From NCBI GenBank assembly GCA_009885445.1, contig VFKQ01000150.1, forward strand, positions 1 through 18,463: a DNA stretch of 18,463 nt, in the 5' to 3' direction. This DNA comes from Anaerolineaceae bacterium (GTDB lineage: Bacteria > Chloroflexota > Anaerolineae > Anaerolineales > Villigracilaceae). The notes below the pieces were generated by a model. The model was not told the origin of the DNA, did no database searches, and was given only the letters and a program-made list of their open reading frames with translations. Numbering within the stretch: position 1 is the first letter of the stretch; every line of letters starts with the position of its first letter. Made by a program: the position numbers and the translations under genes. Positions 13,249 to 18,463 of the stretch are shown in pieces.

Positions 13249-13929
13249 CTATTCAGTCACAATCTCAGCCAGATTATCACCGTTGTAGCGCAGGGCGATA
13301 AAGCCCTTGGGTGTGCGCACCCAGATCTCGGTGCCGCCGAGTTCGAGCACATCGGCCAGTTCAGCCATGTTCATGGAATTAATCTTCGGGTAAACGATGC
13401 TCGGCCCCGAGCGCACGTTGATGGTCGGGTTGGCCAGGATGCGCACCTTGAAGAGTGGCTTCTGGACAACGACTGTGTCACCCTGCCCGATCACGACAGG
13501 TCCGCCCAAGCTGGTGACGATGAAGGGCAAGGGGTCGAAGGCGATGGTCCCTTCGCGGACTTCAAAGTGCAGATGCGGTCCAGAGCTGTGTCCGGTGTTG
13601 CCCGAGAGGCCCAACTCCTGGCCGGCAACGACTTGATCGCCCTCATGGACGGAGCTCCAATTGTGTTCGTCCATGTGACCGTAGATCGAGGTCAGATTGT
13701 CCGCGTGGCTGACGCGCACGTGGTTGCCGTATCCGCTATTATCGCCAATCACGCGGATGACCGTGCCGGGCAAGGTAGCGAAGATGGATGTGCGCAAAGG
13801 CACACCATAGTCAATGCCGTTGTGTCCGTGAGTCAGTGGATACCAATTCGGATTTTCCCCAAAATTTTGTGTGGTCGGATACGTGGGCGGCTTGAGCGGG
13901 TGAAGCAGTTTCAATCCAACGGGTGGCAT
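13249..13929 (-). CDS. M23 family peptidase with C-terminal SH3-like domain, no signal peptide
   Basis: The product is 226 residues. M23 (LytM/lysostaphin-type) zinc endopeptidases cut peptide cross-links in cell walls. The zinc site is complete: H36-x3-D40 in HGHNGIDYG, with H119 and H121 in GPHLHFEV, plus the family blocks GYGNHVRVSHADNLTSIYGHM and VVAGQELGLSGNTGHSSG. Residues 162-224 look like a bacterial SH3 domain (RILANPTINVRSGPSIVYP ... GFIALRYNG). The N-terminus MPPVGLKLLHPLKPP has no signal peptide or membrane anchor, unusual for a wall hydrolase and reminiscent of phage lysins or hydrolases of formulaic non-classical export. The frame reaches 14013, but AAGGAGA five bases before the ATG at 13929, and a promoter at 13978-14006, fix the start. 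It has its own promoter and terminator. Confidence 0.88.
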   Translation of the reverse strand: MPPVGLKLLHPLKPPTYPTTQNFGENPNWYPLTHGHNGIDYGVPLRTSIFATLPGTVIRVIGDNSGYGNHVRVSHADNLTSIYGHMDEHNWSSVHEGDQVVAGQELGLSGNTGHSSGPHLHFEVREGTIAFDPLPFIVTSLGGPVVIGQGDTVVVQKPLFKVRILANPTINVRSGPSIVYPKINSMNMAELADVLELGGTEIWVRTPKGFIALRYNGDNLAEIVTE

Positions 13930-13977
13930 AGGGTTCTCCTTGTGGGTAATGCCTGAGAGAGAAGGGAAAGCAAAAAC

Positions 13978-14006
13978 ATTGTAGCAAAACGGGGAGTGGA
14001 TTACAA
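13978..14006 (-). promoter_or_regulatory. sigma70-type promoter of the M23 peptidase gene
   Basis: On the minus strand TTGTAA (14006-14001) and TACAAT (13983-13978) are separated by 17 bases. Transcription would begin near 13971, giving a leader of about 42 bases that contains the AAGGAGA ribosome binding site. It excludes the upstream in-frame start at 14013. Confidence 0.65.
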
Positions 14007-14055
14007 CGGGCAATTTCCAGAATCGACAGCAATAATTAGCCCTCGAAGATTCTTG

Positions 14056-14061
14056 TATAAT
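14056..14061 (+). promoter_or_regulatory. -10 element TATAAT of the lipoprotein hydrolase gene
   Basis: A perfect TATAAT lies eight bases before the ATG at 14070, with no convincing -35. The predicted start at 14068-14070 leaves essentially no leader and no Shine-Dalgarno sequence, so the mRNA is probably leaderless. Confidence 0.5.
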
Positions 14062-14069
14062 GGCGGCCT

Positions 14070-15179
14070 ATGTCTCGAATCGGAATCTTATTCCTTTTAT
14101 CACTCGCCCTTATTTCCTGCGCGCCACAGACAGCAATTCCCACGGCGACGCCCACCGCGTCACACACTCCGACTCTTGCGCCGCCGACGATGACGCCGAG
14201 AATGACTCCCTCCCCAACTGCCACGTTGACATTTGCGCAGGCGATTCATCCCTACACCGTTGCGGGTTTGCGCGCCCATAAATTTGACTCGGGCGAAATC
14301 AAAATCATCGGGTTGATTCACGAGACTGACGATTACAAAAGTTATTTCATTGAATATCCATCTGATGGATTGAGAATCACTGGCGTGCTGAATATTCCGG
14401 CACAAGGCAAGCCGCCGTTCCCCGTCATCGTGATGAACCACGGATTTTTCGCCCGAACCGTTTACAGGTCCGGGGATGGCACGGATCGGGCGGGGGAGTT
14501 CCTCAATAAGCGCGGCTACATCACCGTCTCGTCAGATTATCGCAGTTGGGCGCAATCGGATTCGGGGCCGAGTCTGTATTATTCGGGGCTGGCGATTGAC
14601 GTGGTGAATTTGATTCGCGCGATTGCCTCCATCCCCGAAGCGGACGCGGGGCGCGTCGGCATGTGGGGGCATAGCATGGGCGGCGGCGTGACGATGAAAG
14701 TGCTGACGATGGACGCGGGCGTGAAGGCCGCGGTGTTGTACTCCACCGTCAGCGCGGACGCGGCGGATGTGCTGGCGCGTTGGGGGTTGGGCTGTTTCGG
14801 TGACGTGAGCAAAGGCGAGTCGCTCGCTGGTTGCAATTCGTCAGACGTGGTGCCGCTGGATTTGCCGTCAGAGTTATTAAACGCATATTACGCTTCAGCC
14901 ACCGACAGCGCGGTGCTGACCGAGATATCGCCGATCTTCCATTTGGATCTGGTCACGGCTCCCGTCCAGATTCATTATGGCACACGCGATGGTGAAGTCT
15001 ATTCGGGCACGCCGCCGGAGTGGTCGAAAAAGTTGTATCAGGCGTTTTTGGATGCAGGCAAACCGGCAAAACTATTTGGCTATGATGAACAAAAACATTC
15101 GTTCATCGGCGACCCGTGGTTTAAGTTTATGGAGGAGTGTTTGGCTTTCTTCGACGAAAATGTTAAAAATGCACCTTGA
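14070..15179 (+). CDS. secreted lipoprotein alpha/beta hydrolase (dienelactone-hydrolase / S9-like)
   Basis: The 369-residue protein has a lipoprotein signal peptide, hydrophobic 4-15 with lipobox LISC (Cys17). A Thr/Pro-rich linker (about 18-52) then tethers the enzyme outside the membrane. The alpha/beta-hydrolase domain shows VIVMNHGFFA (oxyanion region), nucleophile S202 in GMWGHSMGGGV, a probable acid D307 in HYGTRDGEV and His343 in DEQKHSF. The pattern is that of prolyl-oligopeptidase/dienelactone-hydrolase-type esterases; the substrate cannot be told. The ATG is placed by TATAAT eight bases upstream. Its stop codon overlaps the -35 of the following leader promoter, so the next unit is tightly packed behind it. 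Confidence 0.88.
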   Translation: MSRIGILFLLSLALISCAPQTAIPTATPTASHTPTLAPPTMTPRMTPSPTATLTFAQAIHPYTVAGLRAHKFDSGEIKIIGLIHETDDYKSYFIEYPSDGLRITGVLNIPAQGKPPFPVIVMNHGFFARTVYRSGDGTDRAGEFLNKRGYITVSSDYRSWAQSDSGPSLYYSGLAIDVVNLIRAIASIPEADAGRVGMWGHSMGGGVTMKVLTMDAGVKAAVLYSTVSADAADVLARWGLGCFGDVSKGESLAGCNSSDVVPLDLPSELLNAYYASATDSAVLTEISPIFHLDLVTAPVQIHYGTRDGEVYSGTPPEWSKKLYQAFLDAGKPAKLFGYDEQKHSFIGDPWFKFMEECLAFFDENVKNAP

Positions 15180-15204
15180 CTCAAAACGAGCCTGTGGCTA
15201 AAAT
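15176..15204 (+). promoter_or_regulatory. strong sigma70-type promoter for the RIO-kinase leader
   Basis: TTGACT (15176-15181), a 17-base spacer and TAAAAT (15199-15204) make the best housekeeping promoter in the window (10 of 12 consensus positions). It starts within the stop codon of the hydrolase gene. The expected start is near 15211, giving a 30-base leader to the small ORF. Confidence 0.7.
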
Positions 15205-15240
15205 GCAGTTATTCTATTCAACTTGAAAGGAGGCGCGCTT

Positions 15241-15303
15241 ATGACAACCCAATCTGTTTTCACCAAAATAATTTTTTGCGCGCCTCTCGCGAGTGTTTTG
15301 TAG
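15241..15303 (+). CDS. 20-codon leader peptide upstream of the RIO kinase
   Basis: ATG at 15241 to TAG at 15301-15303 encodes MTTQSVFTKIIFCAPLASVL. The ribosome binding site AAAGGAGG (15226-15233), seven bases ahead, is the strongest in the window, and a strong promoter lies just upstream. A second stop (TAA) follows in frame. The ORF is followed by a small hairpin ACGAC-TCTA-GTCGT (15306-15319) and an intrinsic terminator. No run of one amino acid is present, so it is not a classical amino-acid biosynthesis attenuator. It may be an arrest-type or simply a translated regulatory leader. No similar peptide is known to me. Confidence 0.5.
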   Translation: MTTQSVFTKIIFCAPLASVL

Positions 15304-15324
15304 TAACGACTCTAGTCGTCTATT

Positions 15325-15358
15325 AAACCGCAGGCGCGCCACGCCCTGCGGTTTTTTT
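15325..15358 (+). terminator. intrinsic terminator / attenuator before the RIO kinase
   Basis: AAACCGCAGG (15325-15334) pairs with CCTGCGGTTT (15345-15354) around a 10-base loop that contains most of GGCGCGCC, and a run of seven T (15352-15358) follows. It lies 22 bases after the 20-codon ORF and 52 bases before the RIO kinase start. It either ends a small independent transcript or attenuates the kinase gene. Confidence 0.85.
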
Positions 15359-15410
15359 GTTAAATCGGGGCGGAGCATTGTTTCAAATTTAGAAAAGGCA
15401 AACCACAAAA

Positions 15411-16409
15411 ATGAATAACAACCCGCTTCATGAAATATATGAAGAACTCGATAACGCGCAAAGCGAAAGCAAGCGCGCACTATTCGACACACCATTGATG
15501 AAGAAACGCCTCTCGAAAAAACGCCAGATGGAAGAAAGACTTTTTCTGCGCGCGCAATCTGTGCATGCCGAAATTCCGAAATTCACATACAAGGCCGCGC
15601 GCTTTGAGGAAGTCTGGCTACTCGACTCTATTGGCGGCTTGTACGAGTCCAAATGGATTACGGACGTACTCAGCAAAGTGAAAGGCGGCAAGGAGGCCTC
15701 GGTATATTTGTGCGCGGCCGGCGATTCGGTGGCGGATAAACTTGTGGCGGCGAAAATCTATCGTCCGCGCACGTTGCGCAACTTGAAGAACGATCAGCAA
15801 TACCGTCAGGGCCGCACCGATTTGGACTCCGAAGGCAAAGCCGTCATTAAAGATGGTGACCTGCACGCCATGGCAAAGCGCACGGCCTACGGCGAAGAAC
15901 TGCGCCATCAATCCTGGATCTCGTATGAGTTTGTCAGCATGCAAAAACTTTTCGAGGCCGGCGCGGACATCCCGCGTCCATACACGCTGGCCAGCAACGC
16001 CCTGCTGATGGAATATGTCGGCGACGAAAGCGCATCTGCTCCAACGTTGAACGAGATGCGTCTCGAACGGCGCGAAGCCCTTGCGTTGTTCGAGCGCGTC
16101 ATCCACAACATCGACCTTCTGCTCAAGCACGAGATCATCCACGGCGACCTCTCGGCCTACAACATTCTTTACTGGGACGGCCAAATAAAATTGATCGACT
16201 TCCCCCAGGTTGTTTCGCCGCACACGAATCCAAACGCCTTTGCGATTTTTTCACGCGACGTGAAACGCGTCTGCGAATATTTCGCCAAACAAGGCGTGGA
16301 CTCAGACCCCCGCCGCATTGCCCGCGACCTCTGGGCGGGTTACGGGTATCCTGAGAAAGAGTCGGTCCCGCGAAGTCTTATCGACGCAGATGGAATGGAT
16401 GATCGCTAA
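15411..16409 (+). CDS. RIO-type serine/threonine kinase
   Basis: The product is a 332-residue atypical kinase. The RIO core shows the ATP loop KGGKEASVYLC (91-101), Lys115 in LVAAKIYRP, hinge LLMEYVG, catalytic loop IIHGDLSAYNILY with D246 and N251, and metal-binding D263 in LIDFPQ, the RIO-specific replacement of DFG. The N-terminal ~80 residues are charged and helical (MKKRLSKKRQMEERLFLRAQ) and may bind nucleic acid or a partner. RIO kinases act in small-subunit ribosome maturation in eukaryotes and archaea; the role in bacteria is unknown. The ATG at 15411 has only a weak, distant AAAAGG. No separate good promoter was found between the terminator at 15325-15358 and the start, so expression may depend on read-through. 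Confidence 0.9.
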   Translation: MNNNPLHEIYEELDNAQSESKRALFDTPLMKKRLSKKRQMEERLFLRAQSVHAEIPKFTYKAARFEEVWLLDSIGGLYESKWITDVLSKVKGGKEASVYLCAAGDSVADKLVAAKIYRPRTLRNLKNDQQYRQGRTDLDSEGKAVIKDGDLHAMAKRTAYGEELRHQSWISYEFVSMQKLFEAGADIPRPYTLASNALLMEYVGDESASAPTLNEMRLERREALALFERVIHNIDLLLKHEIIHGDLSAYNILYWDGQIKLIDFPQVVSPHTNPNAFAIFSRDVKRVCEYFAKQGVDSDPRRIARDLWAGYGYPEKESVPRSLIDADGMDDR

Positions 16410-16413
16410 AGGC

Positions 16414-16449
16414 AAAGTGACAGTCACCTGCTAGGTGACTGTCACTTTT
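16414..16449. terminator. shared terminator between convergent genes
   Basis: A perfect 15-bp stem (16414-16428 with 16434-16448) has a TGCTA loop, ends in TTTT on the plus strand and is flanked by AAA for the minus strand. It lies just after the RIO kinase stop and three bases before the end of the acetyltransferase gene, so it can serve both. The GTGACAGTCACC arm is itself nearly palindromic. Confidence 0.75.
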
Positions 16450-16451
16450 AG

Positions 16452-17444
16452 TTATCCTCTCGCCCACGCGGACATGGGATTAATCGTCCGCGCAAAACGA
16501 TGGGCGACGGGTTTGAAGCCAAAGCGTGGCCACGTGCGCGCGGCGAGTAGATTCGCCGTCTGCCAACTGGTAAAACAGAACTCTGCGCCGTCTTTGCGGC
16601 TTTGCTCCAGCCCATGCCAGGTTAGCACCGACCCAATCCCCTTGCCGCGGAAGGATTCCTTTATCGCCGCGGTGTGTGAAGTGGTCTTGGGCGAGATAAT
16701 CAAGTCATCATCAGCCTCGACATAGTTCTTAAAGCCAACGGCACCGAGAGTCTCGTTCCCATTTACAGCCATCCAAACTTTCCACTCGGGATCCTCCGCC
16801 AATTCGGCCCACCCTTCAGCCAACTCAGGCAGATTCTCGGGTAGCAAGGGATGCCAGCGTGGCGCGCCAGCCTGATGCCGCCCGATGATGGGCGAGAGTT
16901 CGGCCAACCTCGCGTTGTCCCCCTTGACTGCCTGACGAATCTCAAAATCGCCCGCCACTTTTAACTTGGGGATATTCAAGGTTCGCAAATCAAGTAGTGC
17001 GTCGGCTCGCTCGCGGCCAAAGCCAAGTGAGAACCATGCGTCGATGATGTCTGGGACATTCGCAGATAAATACGCGTAATGTTGAAAGCATCCGCGCCGA
17101 TTCCACTCTTCACCGACGAGCGCGTACAAGTCTTGCAGGAGTTCGGGGTCATGACCTTCGGCAAGTCCATAGCCGGGGAGGTAGACATAACCAGAGCGTC
17201 CCCAATCCTGACTCGCAGTTTCGCCAATCAGATAGGCGATTAATTCGCCATCCTGAATTGCCGCGAATCCAAAAGCGGACTTCTTCGAGAAGAGGGTCTC
17301 CACGGCTTTCGTCGCAACTTTCGCATCTTCAAAGCGCGCGGGCAGTTCAGGGAATGCGGCGCGGTCACGAGCATGGCGCGCGGCGAGCAAAGTCCCTGCG
17401 GAGGGGAGGTGGGATTCGGTGAAGGGAATTAGTTCGTGCCTCAT
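16452..17444 (-). CDS. tandem-GNAT N-acetyltransferase
   Basis: The product is 330 residues with two GNAT folds. The C-terminal one (about 167-325) is intact, with the acetyl-CoA pyrophosphate loop SFRGKGIGSVL (266-271 RGKGIG) and LAARTWPRFGFKPV near the end. The N-terminal one (1-155) keeps the fold pattern (FAAIQDGELIAYLIGE, IDAWFSLGFGRERA) but lacks a clear R/Q-x-x-G-x-G loop, so it may be a structural or substrate domain. Tandem GNATs include mycothiol synthase MshD and antibiotic-modifying enzymes; the acceptor substrate is unknown. GGGAG lies six bases before the ATG. It follows a second tandem-GNAT gene by 15 bases, so the two are co-transcribed. Confidence 0.85.
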   Translation of the reverse strand: MRHELIPFTESHLPSAGTLLAARHARDRAAFPELPARFEDAKVATKAVETLFSKKSAFGFAAIQDGELIAYLIGETASQDWGRSGYVYLPGYGLAEGHDPELLQDLYALVGEEWNRRGCFQHYAYLSANVPDIIDAWFSLGFGRERADALLDLRTLNIPKLKVAGDFEIRQAVKGDNARLAELSPIIGRHQAGAPRWHPLLPENLPELAEGWAELAEDPEWKVWMAVNGNETLGAVGFKNYVEADDDLIISPKTTSHTAAIKESFRGKGIGSVLTWHGLEQSRKDGAEFCFTSWQTANLLAARTWPRFGFKPVAHRFARTINPMSAWARG

Positions 17445-17459
17445 GTAATTCTCCCAAAA

Positions 17460-18422
17460 CTAACTTCGTCCTGCCTTCAATTCTTTTTCGTACAGTGCGT
17501 GTTCGCTGGCGACAGACATGCCGGCCCGCTCATAGACCTTCGTGGCTCCTGTGAGGTTGGCGGAATCTACGCCGAGGCCGATGATGGTTGTGCCGCGTTT
17601 GTAGAATTCAGCAAAGGTGTGACGCAGGAGGGCGATGCCCATTCCTTTGTTGCGCCATGGACGGCGGACACCGATGGTGCCGACCCAGCCAATTCCCTGG
17701 CGCAGGCGATTCTGTGAAAAGCCGGCCAGTTCGTCCCCGTCCCATGCGACCATCCACAGGGCTGGGTCAAAATTTGGGTTGCTGGATTTCTTAGACCATT
17801 CTTCCAAGGTGAATTCGTGACTTCCCCAGTGGTCATGGAAGATTTCGTTGTCCGCCTGCCAGACGGCAGTCGCATGCTCGTCTTTGATGAAGGGGCGCAG
17901 TTCAATGCCAGCAGGGAAGTCAACGGGGGCGGGAGCTTCCAGCAATTTGACTTCCATGCGCCAAAAATAGCGGACTGGTGAGTAGCCATTGGCGCGAAGG
18001 AGGATGTGACCTGCCTCATCTCTGTTGTTCATGAATGTTTGGATGCACACGCGTGCATCCGATGCGGCAAGCTCGATCTCATCTTGTGCGCGCTCGGTCA
18101 TTTTCTCCAGAAGGGAGGACCCAATACCGAGCCCTCTGAATTCGGGGTGGACGCATCCATCTGCTTTCAGCCTATTGGGCTCGTTGTAAAACTCCTCACT
18201 GCCCACGAGACGCCCGTCCCGGGTTTCGACAACAAAAACGTCGCGCTCGACGTTAAAACCGTCCTCTTTCCAGGCGTTAGCCAGTTCTTCAGCCGTCATC
18301 ACAAACATCGCGTCGCCTTCCATTACGGCAACATCGTGAGTGAGTTTTGCCACCGCGTCGACATCCTCCCAGCGGGCGGGGCGCAGGGTCAGGCTGGGGT
18401 CGAGATAAGTTTTTTCAGTCAT
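17460..18422 (-). CDS. tandem-GNAT N-acetyltransferase, MshD-like size
   Basis: The product is 320 residues with two GNAT domains, both with intact acetyl-CoA loops: CVHPEFRGLGIGSSLLEKM (RGLGIG 96-101) and IGVRRPWRNKGMGIALLRHTF (RNKGMG 257-262). The second ends in the typical LGVDSANLTGATKVYERAGM. Size and layout resemble MshD mycothiol synthase, but Chloroflexota are not established mycothiol makers, so the substrate is left open. GGAG lies seven bases before the ATG at 18422. The next gene, also tandem GNAT, starts 15 bases after its stop. The two may be diverged duplicates, although the N-terminal domain of the second gene has lost its loop. The promoter probably lies beyond or at the right edge. 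Confidence 0.87.
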   Translation of the reverse strand: MTEKTYLDPSLTLRPARWEDVDAVAKLTHDVAVMEGDAMFVMTAEELANAWKEDGFNVERDVFVVETRDGRLVGSEEFYNEPNRLKADGCVHPEFRGLGIGSSLLEKMTERAQDEIELAASDARVCIQTFMNNRDEAGHILLRANGYSPVRYFWRMEVKLLEAPAPVDFPAGIELRPFIKDEHATAVWQADNEIFHDHWGSHEFTLEEWSKKSSNPNFDPALWMVAWDGDELAGFSQNRLRQGIGWVGTIGVRRPWRNKGMGIALLRHTFAEFYKRGTTIIGLGVDSANLTGATKVYERAGMSVASEHALYEKELKAGRS

Positions 18423-18463
18423 GATGATTCTCCAATTGCTTCTAAGTTGATAGAAAACTGGTC

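Noticed and set aside
13249..13929. M23 gene as part of a prophage lysis cassette
   Set aside because: No holin, capsid, tail or integrase gene is nearby and the gene has its own promoter and terminator; kept only as one explanation for the missing signal peptide.
13240..13956. 238-codon plus-strand ORF opposite the M23 peptidase
   Set aside because: The M23 motifs, ribosome binding site, promoter and terminator are all on the minus strand; this frame is a shadow.
15618..16223. 201-codon minus-strand ORF opposite the RIO kinase
   Set aside because: No motif or start signal; the RIO catalytic residues on the plus strand explain the sequence.
1..18463. CRISPR arrays, tRNA or rRNA genes, insertion sequences
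   Set aside because: Reading both strands showed no regularly spaced direct repeats, no tRNA-like cloverleaf with TTC-A-GG signature, no rRNA core sequence and no transposase motif.

Overview
The window reads as a chromosomal segment of a free-living bacterium with fairly high GC, most probably a Chloroflexota (Anaerolineae-like) genome. That placement is an inference from gene style: GAF-rich soluble histidine kinases, TrmFO, LiaI/DUF2807 membrane proteins, a bacterial RIO kinase, tandem-GNAT proteins, Thr/Pro-rich lipoproteins, and a mix of leaderless and Shine-Dalgarno starts. No tRNA, rRNA, CRISPR array, insertion sequence or intact prophage was found.

Layout. (1) 1-475, minus: the N-terminal third of a tryptophanase / tyrosine phenol-lyase runs off the left edge. 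(2) 655-2304, minus: a two-gene envelope operon (LiaI/LiaF-like membrane protein, then a membrane-anchored DUF2807 protein) has a SigW-like ECF promoter in front and an intrinsic terminator behind. (3) 2374-7575, minus: a tight five-gene operon runs trmFO, an M28 glutaminyl-cyclase-like peptidase, a soluble histidine kinase, hflX and a small two-helix membrane protein. Three of its four junctions overlap, and it ends in a strong terminator. (4) 7557-7762: a divergent intergenic region holding a long inverted repeat and two promoters. (5) 7763-12845, plus: a signalling cluster of a multi-GAF histidine kinase, a REC-GAF-histidine kinase and a response regulator with an OmpR-type winged helix. 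The last two are translationally coupled through TTGA. A dispersed repeat sits between the two kinases. (6) 12846-13248: mostly non-coding, with a probable RHS/YD-repeat gene scar and terminators. (7) 13249-13929, minus: an M23 peptidase with an SH3-like tail and no signal peptide. (8) 14070-15179, plus: a lipoprotein alpha/beta hydrolase. (9) 15176-15360, plus: a promoter, a 20-codon ORF with a very strong ribosome binding site, and an intrinsic terminator, directly before a RIO-type kinase (15411-16409). This looks like an undescribed attenuator-type leader. (10) 16452-18422, minus: two adjacent tandem-GNAT acetyltransferases.

How the parts may work together: blocks 2, 3 and 5 all point to sensing and response (envelope stress, ribosome or translation state, cytosolic small-molecule sensing through GAF). 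Translation-linked genes recur: TrmFO modifies tRNA, HflX acts on ribosomes, and RIO kinases act in ribosome assembly in archaea and eukaryotes. The strongest candidate for new biology is the translated leader and terminator in front of the RIO kinase. Next are the leaderless promoter geometry shared by three genes and the SigW-like promoter of the LiaI/DUF2807 operon.
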